64,000 nt of DNA from Chondrilla cf. caribensis (taxonomy: Eukaryota; Porifera; Demospongiae; Chondrillida; Chondrillidae), in assembly GCA_964020155.1 (NCBI GenBank), contig OZ026566.1, forward strand, positions 1,528,501 to 1,592,500, written 5' to 3'. Shown in pieces: positions 22,369 through 33,530 of the stretch. How positions within the stretch are numbered: the stretch's first letter is position 1; the number at the start of each line of letters is the position of its first letter. A program made the position numbers and the translations under genes. The notes below the pieces were generated by a model. It was not told the origin of the DNA and made no database searches. It saw only the letters and a list, made by a program, of their open reading frames with translations.

Positions 22369-23186
22369 AAACACACTTAGCACTGTGTTGAACAATATAA
22401 TAATTTAAAATTACATACACACAATATGTGTTTAGTCAATGACAAAAATATATACCGTATGTCTTCCGCGTCTTTACATGGATGGGCATAAATAATGTCC
22501 AAAGGAGATACACCAAGAGATAATACTTTTTCTATTTCTCCTCTACTGGCACAGTCGAATCCACAACCAAGGCTAGCTAGAATCTTCATTGTAGGCAAGT
22601 CATTGTTGGCTTTCACAGCTACGTACACATATTGTGCATGTAGTACCAGAATGAAATACAGACTGTTACATATGTAGGTCTGATCATATTTATAATCAAC
22701 AGCACTAATAAACATATTAGTTATGTCCCTTCCACACAGGATGTGAAGCACAGTCACACTTTGAATTAATTATCAAGGGCATCATGACTAGCTTGTGTCA
22801 TGGGATGGCAATTTTGTTATTACTCCATCCCTAATATCTGTATCACACATGACAATGTTAAATACGTACCAGAGATCTTCTCACTGCTTAAAATACAATG
22901 ACATGTTTGAAGTGCAATCCAACTACATTATAATGCAGCATAATATTCTTGTAGCTTACACAACATTTGTGAATAATTTATGGGAAAGCACATAATGGGA
23001 CATCATGACATACAGTATTTTGGTCAGCCCCTGGACCAATGTATATAACTTGTGTGATCATGCATTGAAGGTACACCTCGATTTATGGAACATGCCACTA
23101 GGAATTTGGTGTAGTGACAGTTGTAGAACAAAGAAAATCTATGTTTGGAAGCCTATAAGGCTATAAATGATCCTGATACATATATA

Positions 23187-23230
<44 letters not shown>

Positions 23231-25079
23231 CAACAACACCAACATGGTATCCACAACAAAATACAATTACAAAGTAACATAATTGAAAACAAAATACACT
23301 ATACACAGAGCTAGTCTAGATCCTCTGTCCAGGTATCAAAGGAATTGACCACCCTCAATTTTTCATTGCTATCCCTACCAGACATCTCTCCTTGTTAGAG
23401 TAATTTAAAACAGTTGATAATTGGATATATGGATTCTAGGGCACTCAGATCACAGAAAGTATTGGAGCTACAGACTTCAAATAAAGTGCATTATTTATAT
23501 AGGTCTCTCTAAGATAGCATATCTCACATACTATGATGTTTGTACCATGCGCATCTTTGCAATAAGGATGATTGAGATATGGCATCTCTGAAAGAATCTA
23601 TTTTCAAACAACATGCAATCAATATTAATTTTTATGGTGGCCAAGAGGTATACGGATGCGAATTCCAAACTCTGAATATTTACCGACTATAATCCGAAGT
23701 CCACCATCCTACGTATGTTATATTGCCTAGGTGCATGAATGTATTAACAACTGCGAGGTAGTCTATACTCTGAACTCCAAAGTACGTATGTACGTATATA
23801 CCGACACAAATCCAAATTCCCACATCCTATGTTATACCATAGACAAAGCGAAGAACTACCTACTCATTTCAATACACCTACTCAGTGATGATTTGCCACC
23901 ATTTTGAGGTATTAGTGCTAAGTAACACCCTCCATGATCAATCCACTCATGGTGCAATTCTCAATCATTTTGAAGCTTAACATGTAAGCAATGAGGTGGA
24001 CATACGCCAATGCCCATCCATGTTCTCATGTATGTACATGATAAAATATGCCATGTTTCCAACATACTGAGGAGGCAGTTTTTAGAGAGCATACCAGGTA
24101 GTGGTTATTGCTGGAAAACTTGACGATCATCGTTTAGATCGTTTTAAGGTGCCTATCACAAGACTGCTAGGATTTCCAACAACATAAGGGGTCAAACGGT
24201 AATTGCTCTTTGAACGTCTGTGTTTACCACACAGTTGCATTCTACGGTCATGCCCATTCCCGGAGATGGAAAGATTCACCACTGACCAATAAAAACGTTG
24301 AAAGATTTGCATCCAAAGCAAGTCGAAAATGGCCTAGAATGAACATATTAGGGCCACACCGAGGCCCCAAATAATTGAGTGCATGGGTAGGAACTTCTGC
24401 ATGAGTCCACTACAGACCAGAAGCAATAAGTCAAAAACATAAAAACTCACTGATGCTTGGAATTTTGCGTGTGTGAGAGAGAGAGCTCATTCGTTCGCGT
24501 GTGTTTGCACGTGTGAGAATCTTGGCATGTTCTGGTGTTTGTCATCCATGCAAACTCTTAATATCCACTGGCACAGTTCTTGAGTAGGTTAGCAAAAATA
24601 ACGTTTGTTCACATGGCATTGTCCTGTCAAACATATTGTATAGTGTTGGTGTCAGTAGCATAACAACTATGAGTCATGATGATGAAACAGTATATATTCT
24701 GCACTAGGTGGTTCTTGAGTAACTGTGCTGGAAATAATTAAACATTTGAAGACTAATATTGGGTAACATGCATGACAGATGTTGGAGATGACATGGCAAT
24801 GGAATGTACATATCAAATATACCGCTGAATCTCAAGTATGAACTACAAATACATTGTCACATTCCTGAAATTACTAGCATTGTTATGTCATGGTTGTTAT
24901 GCTACTGACACAAACACTATACAATGTGCTTGACAGCGAGAGAATGCTCATGTGTGTACAGTGTTTTTTTTAATTCCCTACTTGCAAACTGATTGCTCAA
25001 CTGTGTCACTAAGATATTTAAAGATCTTAGAATGGAGTCTATGCATGAATGATAGAACACCAACACATGTCAGTACACA

Positions 25080-25145
<66 letters not shown>

Positions 25146-25940
25146 GATGTAGTAGAAGACATGAATACCAAATATTATAGAAAAATGGTGTATTTTTAAA
25201 GTTCTTCAGACAAAATGCACAAAAGTTGATGTCTTGATTGCATCATAAACACTTTATAAATTATAATAGCACAAAACAATGGGAAAATAAACATAATATT
25301 ACAGTAAATACAAATATCCTTTCGAAGATCAGAATTTACGTCGGTATATCTCCCAGCCACCATAATATTTGGACAACATCTCACAATGTCGTGATCAATT
25401 TCGATAAAGCTATCAACACTTGCAAATACAGTCTTTAGCTTCACTACTAGCAGATACAACTTTGATCTGTAGTAAGCACAAGCTAGTCAAGGTAACAAGG
25501 TAGTCGGTTGATCCTGCATCAAGGAAATAAAATCTACCTCAATCGGAAATGTACCGATACTTAGATTATCTGAATCGTGATTAAAGAATTAAAAAAGTCT
25601 CGTTCACTCGCGATTGAATCAAGCCAGTTATGCGAAATGTCTATCAAGATACAGCGGTGCCTATTATAGAGTGTAGCCATAGACACTACATAACCTAGCT
25701 CTTACCGTAAAAGGGTCTGACTTGCTTGAGATGGTCTTCCCAGATTTTGTAAGATCTCGGAAGCTTATCGAGACGAAACAAGATGAACGGATCCCTTTCT
25801 CTCCTACATAGACTCTTGTATATTTCGACCAAGTCGCCACTGTTGGAATCATCCGCTCTCGGATTCGGTAGAATAGTGACATCTATATTTTGAGATACCG
25901 AATCCTTCTCTGTCATCCGAATAGTCAAGAGACGATCCAT
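18236..25940 (-). CDS. Ornithine-decarboxylase-like protein, intact copy (8 exons, 462 aa)
   Basis: PLP-dependent group IV decarboxylase; family members convert ornithine to putrescine as homodimers in the cytosol, or act as inactive antizyme inhibitors. Exons on the minus strand are 25940-25706, 22618-22456, 22127-21995, 21755-21667, 21335-21014, 20064-19963, 19525-19387 and 18441-18236. All introns are GT-AG, the phases agree, and the total is 1389 bp (human ODC has 461 aa). Visible equivalents of catalytic residues are the PLP Lys in PFYAVKANN, Asp in GFDCAS, His in CFHIGN, the glycine loop LGGGFPG, Glu and Arg of AEPGRYF, Asp in YYLNDGLFGSY and Tyr of DYTLE. The Cys-Asp pair of the family's W-G-P-T-C-D motif is replaced: the region reads F-G-N-Y-L-A-P-D-D. 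Substrate or activity may therefore differ. The protein ends soon after the beta-barrel with no long PEST-like tail. ODC family membership is certain; function is not. Confidence 0.9.
20481..20775. mobile_element. MITE with internal telomere-like tract, ODC copy 2 intron 5
   Basis: 295 bp with terminal inverted repeats (TGTCACGAAAAATATGGTCC at the left; TGTCATACGAAAAGTGGTCC complemented at the right) and a 4-bp target duplication, GACC (20477-20480 and 20776-20779). The interior at 20588-20683 is a CCTAAACC/CCCTAA array resembling telomere repeats. Copy 1 of the duplication has the unoccupied site (about 1117-1123, CAGAGACTACTGC). A second family member is at 40767-41021. Confidence 0.88.
21367..21645. 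repeat. Compound (GT)n microsatellite, ODC copy 2 intron 4
   Basis: Counterpart of 2214-2520 with the same TGTTGTATG interruptions; it ends about 20 bp from the exon 4 donor. Confidence 0.97.
23187..23227. repeat. (TA)n microsatellite, ODC copy 2 intron 1
   Basis: Alternating AT run corresponding to 4074-4111. Confidence 0.95.
25081..25143. repeat. (CA)n microsatellite, ODC copy 2 intron 1
   Basis: Pure CA run corresponding to 6024-6080. Confidence 0.95.
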
Positions 25941-26167
25941 CTTCTCCCGGCGTTACTGTTATTAGGTCTCAATATTAACTGAAAGAAGTGTGATAACGCA
26001 GGTACATACGTACGCTTGGGAGGTAAACCCGGGTAACGTGAACAAAATGGCCGAAGAAATTCATCGGGACACTGAATCGAAAATATAAATGTCATGTCAT
26101 TTTTAATAATTGTTTTATAATTGAAGTTGACATGACTGGATGGGTGGACGCCTTTAGGAGCGCTTAT

Positions 26168-26354
26168 GTTTCAGTGAGGATGGAACACCTGGACAATAGT
26201 CATGGATTACTCCAATTGACATGACTGTGTACGTGTCAACATGACATGACTATTGATGAAACACCCAAACAATAGTCATGGATTACCCCGATTATTGTCC
26301 AGGTGTTTCGTCCTCACTGAAACAGTTCTCACCATATCAAAAAGATGCATCACG
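26168..26354. mobile_element. Rearranged foldback element
   Basis: Relative of the palindrome at 7542-7672. The right arm (GTGTTTCGTCCTCACTGAAACAG to AAAAGATGCAT) is intact, but the left side has lost its outer arm and carries duplicated AATAGTCATGGATTAC segments separated by extra sequence containing ATGACTGTGTACGTG. Non-coding. Confidence 0.65.
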
Positions 26355-27464
26355 TACAACAGGGAACGCACACGCCTACTGTATTTTCATACACAAAGAA
26401 ATGAGACCTGAGACATACTAGCACCATGCAGCTAAAACCAAAGGAAGACAATGAGGCTTGTGTGGACATATTCATGTATGTGTTATATATGCAAGTATAT
26501 ATGTAATATGTATTATCATAATTATTTGCATATATATGATATATAATATGTACAGTATGTATGTATGTATGTTCATGAATTAGTGAATGTACATGTGCTT
26601 TGTATGTTTGTGTCAGTCAATAGAATAACTGCATAATCGATCATATTCCCATTTTGTGGAGTAGATGAAGAAGCAGAAATCAGCAATGCTCCAGTATAAA
26701 GTATGTCAGTTCAAACTGGTCTGTGATGTTGTGTGATGATGACATGTATGTATGATGTGATACTGATGCCACAGTTTCTGAGATGACCTACATTGCCACA
26801 TATTGTATCAGTTGTTATGTAATTGCCCTTATCTATTACACAGATATTTCACTTATCACTCCATCCATAACATCTAAAGATACCAAGACAGTTGGAACTC
26901 AAACAAATATTTCATGGCTTCAACAGTCGAAGAATCAACACACTTGGACAGTGGATGTGCATCAATGCTGAAAGCCATCGAATTGGACCATCCATATGCA
27001 GACAATTCCACAATACCTTCTCAGTGCACATGCATTTGGACTTGACAGCAACAAATTGACACTTCATTTTTAAATTTCAAGTCTATATTTTATAGTATAT
27101 AACATTTCTATAATAAATTTGCTTTGTGTAAAAAGTGTTACATAATCAGCCATGGCCAGTTATTCTATACAGTAATGGGGGATATATATATTATATCTTA
27201 CATCACATCTTTTGAATAACTGGTTTTATCTTAGACCTGTAAATGTGAGGCAATCCATTTACCATGCACGCAAATCCAGCATAATTAAAACTATTAGATC
27301 ATCATTAATTTTAAATAATTGTCATTGAACCACCAGTATAACAATTCAATCATGCAAAGTTGAAAAATCTTTCATCAAATAAAATTATACATTGAAAAGT
27401 ATGTGTTTCCGATAATAATATTACATCAATGCCCAGAAATGGAGAGTTAAACCAAATGCATTTA
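26355..27464. other. Intergenic DNA of duplication copy 2
   Basis: Counterpart of 7673-8800. GTAT short tandem repeats are present; no gene that I can support. Confidence 0.55.
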
Positions 27465-28013
27465 CTATGGCACTCTTTTGACACAGACAAAACCCACAGT
27501 CACTGGCTTGGCTGTTAATACCCATTTCTCTTCCTTGTAATCAGGTGTGCAGTCCTTAAATTCAAGCGTAGCAATTTCATGGGTCAAGGGTTCACACTGG
27601 CAGGGTATTGAGCTTCCTCCGGATCCATAGCTGGCCGGCAATCGAATGTTATAAACTTTATCTTTTACTTTGGGATCCATTGCTCTATCACACAATGTTT
27701 GTTTTTGGTTGCTTTGACGATTTTGTTCCTTATTAGTGTCATGTACACTTGCAGGTGAATCCTTCTTCGTTTCATACTTTTTGAAAACACTAGCCACCTC
27801 CATACCAATGGTCACATTCAGCCTCAATGGAAGACTCATGTTTTTGGCAATTTGTGTTCTCATTCTGACAAATTCTCGTCTTCTTATGAGGCTGTACGAA
27901 TCAGAACTACTACCAATGCATGTATTTTGAGAAAGAAACGGACATCCCAGACTCAATTCCATGAAGGAATACAGCAATATGAACAAAACAGACCATGATA
28001 TTGATAGATTCAT
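27465..28013 (-). CDS. IL-17-like secreted protein A
   Basis: Intronless 182-residue ORF counted from the second in-frame Met (28013), chosen because MNLSISWSVLFILLYSFMEL starts a good signal peptide. An upstream in-frame ATG at 28097 would add 28 residues. After the leader come CPFLSQNTC, a helical Arg-rich stretch, then LPLRLNVTIGMEV, a low-complexity Gln/Asn/Lys linker, and a C-terminal half. That half contains IPCQCEP, IATLEFKDC, EEKWVLTAKPVTVGFVCV. This matches the IL-17 cystine-knot pattern (CxC, a hydrophobic strand, basic-Trp segment, then V-x-V-G-x-x-C-V). IL-17s are secreted dimeric cytokines acting through SEFIR-domain receptors. The canonical PW...PR..I.A.C strand is weak here. 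A scrap of the same gene is at 8801-8900. Confidence 0.72.
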   Translation of the reverse strand: MNLSISWSVLFILLYSFMELSLGCPFLSQNTCIGSSSDSYSLIRRREFVRMRTQIAKNMSLPLRLNVTIGMEVASVFKKYETKKDSPASVHDTNKEQNRQSNQKQTLCDRAMDPKVKDKVYNIRLPASYGSGGSSIPCQCEPLTHEIATLEFKDCTPDYKEEKWVLTAKPVTVGFVCVKRVP

Positions 28014-28159
28014 CCTCACTATATACTCTGCAGCCAAAAGCTGAAAATATCTGTTTGGCAGTATATTGTTATCCAACTTTTCAATCCTTAACACCACTAT
28101 ATATGATATCTTTGGTTAACTGTTACAGCTTAACTTGCCAAAATGTTTAGTGATCATCA

Positions 28160-28167
28160 TATTTATA
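28160..28167 (-). promoter_or_regulatory. TATA-like box upstream of IL-17-like gene A
   Basis: TATAAATA on the minus strand, 63 bp above the first in-frame ATG (28097) and about 150 bp above the preferred start. By sequence and position only. Confidence 0.45.
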
Positions 28168-29239
28168 GCCATACTGCCCTTGTTTTGAGATACCGGCACA
28201 ATTTTGGAAACAAAGGGGATTAATTGCCAACGTGTGACATCCTTCCTCTAACTTCCTCCCTCGCCTACTACTACCAGGTACTTGTATAGAGTGATTAAAT
28301 GAAAATGGTTCCCATAATGGATGTCCTGTTGTTAATACACATTGTAAGTAGAGACACTCAATGCAACTGAGATAATGTTAAATGTAGACTACACTTATGA
28401 CGTGTGCATTTGCACTATGGGAAAGCTATATATATACTGACCATGTATCATGCAGGAAAATACCAAACTTCTAATACTGACTACTCCACTGTTAGATGTA
28501 ATTGGTTGGAAATGTTCAGGGAAAGTTACTGATAAAATTTCAGAATTCACGATTCTGATGAATCTTTAGTGTACACATAAGGTTTCAAAATGGCCGTTGG
28601 AACATAGTATGGTGCCTAGGATGACAATACATAAAACTGAACCAACATTACAAAGTACAGTAACTGTTACAGTAACAGTATATGAAACCAAAGTGCACTC
28701 TACTCATACATAGTAGGCACATATCATCAATAATAATTATTATTTATCACATCCAGGTACAGTTTATAACTGATTACTATGCTAGACTAGATATAAACCA
28801 TACACTATAATGAGTAGCTAAATCACTCAATTTTGTCATGCTCATGAATTTCCTGAATTTGTATGTCTGTACGCATCACTAAAAATAGCCAATGAAAGTG
28901 CCATATTAGCATTTTCATACTCCAATTGTAGACTTCATCACCAGCTCAGTACTAATTTATAAATCTTAAACAAGAGTACTGAGTGTATATTTTTCACTTC
29001 AACACTAGAAAATCTCAAGCTAGTGCTGTTTTCACAACGCAATATATTGAATAGTGGCGATTCTGTAAAATGTTCTGCTAAAATTCCCAAAATTTAATTC
29101 AATTTTCTACATGTGTTTTCTTCCGACCCATCGTCCTTCATAATTGCCCATATTTGACTGAAAATGACATACTGTATGTAAATTGAAAATCCTTACACCA
29201 GTGTACACGTCATATTGCTATGAGAGAGTACATATACTA

Positions 29240-29350
29240 CACCATTATAACTTTATAGCATCCGTTACCATAGTAACAATACTATTATACAGCAATTTTA
29301 TAATGTATAAAGCGCTAGCAACAGTATAAAGCGTTAGCAACGGATGCTAT
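29240..29350. repeat. Inverted repeat with X-box-like palindrome and tandem 21-mers
   Basis: ATAGCATCCGTT at the left is complementary to AACGGATGCTAT at the right. Between them are GTTACCATAGTAAC (29264-29277, a match to the RFX X-box consensus) and two copies of AGTATAAAGCGYTAGCAAC-like 21-mers. Probably a small transposon remnant. Confidence 0.6.
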
Positions 29351-30021
29351 AATGGTCAAAACATGGACACTTGGGCATTAAGACATATAAAATACACTCG
29401 TGTCCATGTCTTAACCACTAAATATATACCAGGTGAATAAATTATATGCCATAATTATATAATACAAATTTTTACATTTTTATTTACATGCTAATTTTCT
29501 GTTCAAAAAGCACTTAGCCCATACAATGAAATTAAGAGGAATAAACATATATTACTATATATAACTATATATATATACTTATACATAACCATGCCTTTGT
29601 GATGATCTGAACATGAGATATGGGAGAATTTGGTACTGATTCACGATAGATTGAGTGATGGAGTAGCCATATATAATGATACAATAATTAATTACAATAA
29701 TATCATAATTATTGCAATAATAATATAGTTACATTACATAATTACAACAAGATGAATACATGCTTTTATTGCACTTACAATGTATCCTTGCAAATATTAA
29801 TGGTGACAATTCAATGAAAATAATTGTGATTATGTCATAATCTCATACTGAATTATCATGATAAGCATTATTCCCAGAGTGTTATACCTAATAGGAGATT
29901 TTATTGATAGCAATTGAAATAATAAATTTGGCAGTCATATAATAAGCTACACCATCACTGTAATACTGCATATTGATCCGAATTAATTATTAATCATCTC
30001 AATGAACATGACTACATTCAT

Positions 30022-30044
30022 ACTACTACTACTACTACTACTAC

Positions 30045-30075
<31 letters not shown>
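30022..30075. repeat. Trinucleotide microsatellite
   Basis: A (CTA)n run passing into (ATA)n. Confidence 0.93.
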
Positions 30076-30345
30076 CTCAGTTGCGATACAGGTTGGAAAT
30101 TCAACCTCTGTGATGGGTTCTCTCATTAATAAAAATAATGATTGCAATAGTGAGGATTTTATTTAGCTGCATGTAGTGATTTTATTATTATTGTAATTAT
30201 TATTATTATATTTATTTTATTTAATTGTAAAATATGCGTATACGTATATATGCATAACTTATGTGTATTTTATTTAATTGTAAATATGAGTGTAATAATT
30301 ATATCATTACTTATCATTATTTTTATATCACCACCACACATCATT

Positions 30346-30347
30346 TA

Positions 30348-30391
<44 letters not shown>

Positions 30392-30412
30392 ATACATACA
30401 TACATACATACA
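30346..30412. repeat. (AAT)n plus (ACAT)n microsatellite
   Basis: AAT trinucleotides followed by CATA tetranucleotides. Confidence 0.93.
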
Positions 30413-31090
30413 TATACGATAAAATCAAATAATACAGAATTAATATTATATAAACTTGAGTATAATATTAATTACTAATCTAATGAGCCCAAGGCTCACA
30501 TCAATTAGTCATATGAGATTTTTGTACATCCAGAGTATAGATGTGTAATTACAAATCAATTTCTCTCAATGATGCTAATTAGAATAGATGCACTTGACTA
30601 TTACATGAGATTGAGTGCCTCTACAGTATACACATTATATCTGTAGTATGTTCTAAACCCACGCGAGATACAGAAGCTACTTCAAACAATATGACGAAAA
30701 ATTCAATAATTACCAATTCAATCTACTCTACATACGCCTAACTCTATCATGAGGTACTACACATGTGTGTTGTGTGTGCATGCGTGTATCCGGTGTATGC
30801 TAGCACGTGACATATACAGCACAAGATACAAAAATCACATAAGCACATATGTACAAGCACATGTAACTTAACACATGTAATACACTGTTAACGTTAATTT
30901 GTACGCTGCAAATCTACTTAGCCTACAACATACATCATGAAGGCCACAGGACAGTCATTGTGGCATGAATAATTAGCAAAATGTATAATGTACACTAATG
31001 TACAGACCTCTAATTTGGGAATACATTTTCTAAGTAGAAAAATTTTTCATCCTCCAAATATAGGACAAACGTCAATACTTTCAAGCTGTA

Positions 31091-31136
31091 TGAGTCATGA
31101 CGTAGTTGTGCTGTAAACAGTCTGAAAATATAAAAG
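31091..31136 (+). promoter_or_regulatory. Promoter of IL-17-like gene B: AP-1/CRE-like site and TATA box
   Basis: TGAGTCA (31091-31097, consensus AP-1) overlaps TGACGTAG (31098-31105, CRE-like), and TATAAAAG follows at 31129-31136. The TATA-to-ATG distance is 183 bp. The whole arrangement is repeated intact at about 36058-36104 in front of the truncated gene B copy. Confidence 0.65.
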
Positions 31137-31318
31137 GCTTCCAATTGAGACTACCACAGTTACTCGTTCAATTTCATATTTCAACTTTGTTGAATTTGCA
31201 GTAATATATAATAGATTGCTATACGTATCGACGAAGGTTGCAATTTTATTGTGACTCGTTTACTTTGTAAATTCTTCGTAATCATCAATTCAGTATTTCA
31301 TTATCAAGTAGCAATACC

Positions 31319-31879
31319 ATGAAACTTCCCAGTTTGAAATTGTATGTGCTTTGCTTTGCATTCAGTTTTTCAATGATTGGGTGCTTCGGAGATGATGTTT
31401 CCAAATGTCCACTAATCATGAACAAACCCTGCCAGAATATTTCCTATGATGACATCATGACTTGCCTGGAGAACGGGTCTTATCCAAAAGTAAACGATAT
31501 CACCATTGACTTTACAAAGCTTTTGAGTACCACATCAGTAGAACAGAGAAGCCCCTCGTCGATTAACCCTGACTCAATCAATACATCAGGTGAAGCGAGT
31601 TCAATCCAGGATCTAATGAGGGAATCTGTATGTCCCTGGACAACGTACAACCAAGGGTACAATAATACCATTCCTCGTGTTATAGCACATGCTGTATGCA
31701 ATTCCACAATTCAGTACAGTTATGGCACTAATCAGGTTAGTGGTGAAACAAGAGACGTGTATTATTGCTCCGAGATCATTTACCCTGTCAATGTCTTAAA
31801 ATGGACTTGCGATGGTGAACATCTGGGATGGACGATGGAAACAGAATATGTTGTCATCGGTTGTGGACTTGCACAGTAA
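31319..31879 (+). CDS. IL-17-like secreted protein B
   Basis: Intronless, 186 residues. Signal peptide at about 1-24 (LYVLCFAFSFSMIGC). The mature N-terminus has cysteines at 30, 38 and 49 and a conserved C-LENGS motif shared in form with genes C-E (C-INNGS). The IL-17 core is clear: CPW (105-107), then IPRVIAHAVC (118-127), C150 with IIYPVNVLKW (153-162), C164 and VVIGCGLAQ at the end (C182). This parallels the vertebrate order W-S-Y...PR-V-I-A-x-A-x-C, then P-x-x-x-x-V-L, then V-x-V-G-C-x-C, except that the second terminal Cys is missing. Several N-x-S/T glycosylation sites occur. A TATA box lies 183 bp upstream. It is the only intact B-type gene; fragments lie at 33336 and 36288. Confidence 0.83.
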   Translation: MKLPSLKLYVLCFAFSFSMIGCFGDDVSKCPLIMNKPCQNISYDDIMTCLENGSYPKVNDITIDFTKLLSTTSVEQRSPSSINPDSINTSGEASSIQDLMRESVCPWTTYNQGYNNTIPRVIAHAVCNSTIQYSYGTNQVSGETRDVYYCSEIIYPVNVLKWTCDGEHLGWTMETEYVVIGCGLAQ

Positions 31880-32606
31880 TTTACATTGTCTTTTGCATAA
31901 TGGCATATCATTGTAACATTAGCACACAATTATTATAATTATATGGATACATGCAAGACTGTATACAAAATTAATATAATAAATCACATAAAGTCAATTA
32001 CACAATTATAATTATTATCATTAATAATATGAGTCTATAAGCCTTGTGACTGGATATTAAGTAATGATAATTGTAATCATATCTGTAATTATATACCTTG
32101 AGTCTTCAGCTGCTATAGTAAATGACCTATTATAATAAGCACTTATTAATTGATTCAATCAACAATAACATTTTTCATCTATTAATTTTGTTTGTCAATG
32201 GTAACTGCATGTGAAACAGTCTATGCGCTGTCAAGACTATTAAATCATTGATTTGAATCATTGTTCCTGCACGTATCAAATTCTCCCATCTGAGCTTATG
32301 AATTAGGCTGATGGCTGATTTCACAATATCCATGATAATAATGTTTTGCATAATCATCATTTGGGGCTCTACCCTTAGGTTGGATGTGTAACATGATAAG
32401 ACTCTAACTTCCAATTATAGATTATGTCCACTGCAATCTAGTATGAATTCACTCAGAGTTGTGTGGGGTATACTAGGCCATAGGCGAAGTTAGTCGAATC
32501 ATAATAATTTGAAGTACAGCTAGTGCTCAGTGAACCCGACGACAGATATACTGAATTCGATCGTCGAAGAAGAAGAAAAGTTAGTTGGAACGCCGCTCAG
32601 TCAGAA
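31880..32606 (+). promoter_or_regulatory. B-C spacer and promoter of IL-17-like gene C
   Basis: Repeated upstream of genes D and E (blocks starting TTCTCCCATCTGAGCTTATG at 32280, 33839 and 36411). At the position of the TATA box of D and E, gene C reads GGTATACTAGGCC (from about 32467), so the box is degraded. Confidence 0.55.
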
Positions 32607-33125
32607 ATGGAAGGAATAATCGTTAAACTGATCATTTTGCTCGGTGTAGTCCATTTCAAGTTCGGATTAGCCCAAAACATTTGCAGTGATATCCTTAACT
32701 TGGACTGCGAAAATACAATGGAAGTGAATGAAAGACTGGCTCATTGTATTAACAATGGGAGCACTCTTCCGAACGTGAACGTCGAGTTCCCAACCGCCAA
32801 GTTTAACAGTGGTGGTACGGTTTCCGGTACGGCAACCGTTACTTGTCACAGTACGAGTCGTCACGGTGGCGCAGTGTGCGAGTGGGATTACGCAATGGAC
32901 GAAGACGATCACAGGATTCCTCGCTCTATACGACAGGCCGTTTGTGTGGATGACACTACAGTATACTCCACGGTTAGCGGTAAGAACCGAACAGATTACC
33001 AGTGCCGCCGGATATTCTACCCGATAAATGTGCTCAAGTGGGCTTGCGAAAAAAGTCAATTGAAGTGGTCCTTCACCCAGCAAGTGGTCAGCTTCGGATG
33101 CGGCCTAGAGAAAGTTCTTAGTTAA
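32607..33125 (+). CDS. IL-17-like secreted protein C
   Basis: Intronless; 172 residues from the Met at 32607. An upstream in-frame ATG at 32523 is ignored because the 32607 Met heads a signal peptide (IIVKLIILLGVVHFKFGLAQ) and the same Met is used in D and E. Cysteines occur at 26, 34 and 47 (C-INNGS), then CEWDYAMDEDDHRIPRSIRQ and AVC (113), C133 with IFYPINVLKW, C147, and FGCGLEK (C165). The D-E-D-x-x-R-I-P-R core is strikingly like vertebrate IL-17 (DEDPNRYPR). Compared with D and E it lacks about 15 residues (YEYELLLK region), has an extra Cys (80) and a damaged TATA box, so it may be a declining copy. Confidence 0.83.
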   Translation: MEGIIVKLIILLGVVHFKFGLAQNICSDILNLDCENTMEVNERLAHCINNGSTLPNVNVEFPTAKFNSGGTVSGTATVTCHSTSRHGGAVCEWDYAMDEDDHRIPRSIRQAVCVDDTTVYSTVSGKNRTDYQCRRIFYPINVLKWACEKSQLKWSFTQQVVSFGCGLEKVLS

Positions 33126-33335
33126 CAGCTTGAGATTGTGACTTTTACATTCATTGTGTGATTATCATACACTATTAGTTTACAAAACTTACCCACTGTA
33201 TCATTATGTCCAACTTATATGCACCACATTTACTTGTTGATTAATTTTGAATGCTATTATAACTAAAGTATAATTGTCAGATTTATTCAGATTATAATAT
33301 ATGATACGTTTTCATACATTTTAATTGTTCATTTT

Positions 33336-33530
33336 GCACATGCTGTATGCAATTCCACAATTCAGTACAGTTATGGCACTAATCAGGTTAGTGGTGAAAC
33401 AAGAGACGTGTATTATTGCTCCGAGATCATTTACCCTGTCAATGTCTTAAAATGGACTTGTGATGGTGAACATCTGGGATGGACGATGGAAACAGAAAAC
33501 GTTGTCTTCAGTTGTGGACTTGCACAGTAA
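33336..33530 (+). pseudogene. 3' fragment of IL-17-like gene B
   Basis: The last 64 codons of gene B, from HAVCNSTIQYSYGTNQ to CGLAQ and stop, are repeated almost identically with no start codon, signal peptide or PW/PR core. Similarity begins abruptly near 33336, inside the 3' flank of gene C, marking a recombination junction. The frame remains open, so decay is recent. Confidence 0.9.

Larger units (their letters stand above)
19525..27560. repeat. Large segmental duplication, copy 2 (intact)
   Basis: Paralogue of 1-8900, same orientation. It includes the intact ODC-like gene from intron 6 onwards, its 5' flank, the foldback relative at 26.2 kb and the 3' end of the IL-17-like gene. Beyond about 27560 the cytokine gene continues while copy 1 diverges. 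To the left of 19525 the pairing cannot be followed because copy 1 runs off the window. Confidence 0.9.
28168..30954. other. Long AT-rich intergenic region
   Basis: Almost 2.8 kb without a recognisable gene. It contains an imperfect inverted repeat and a 21-bp tandem duplication (about 29240-29350), trinucleotide runs at about 30022-30075 (CTA then ATA) and 30346-30412 (AAT then ACAT), and much TA-rich DNA. Confidence 0.6.

Noticed and set aside
25664..25882. ORF overlapping ODC exon 1 in another frame
   Set aside because: Shadow of the exon; the ODC frame gives exact phases and family motifs.
26783..26971. 62-codon ORF in duplication copy 2
   Set aside because: The paralogue at about 8123-8300 has an internal stop, and no domain or signal peptide is visible.
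32667..33083. Antisense ORFs opposite IL-17-like genes C, D and E (also 34396-34602 and 36972-37175)
   Set aside because: Frame shadows of the sense genes with no leader or domain.
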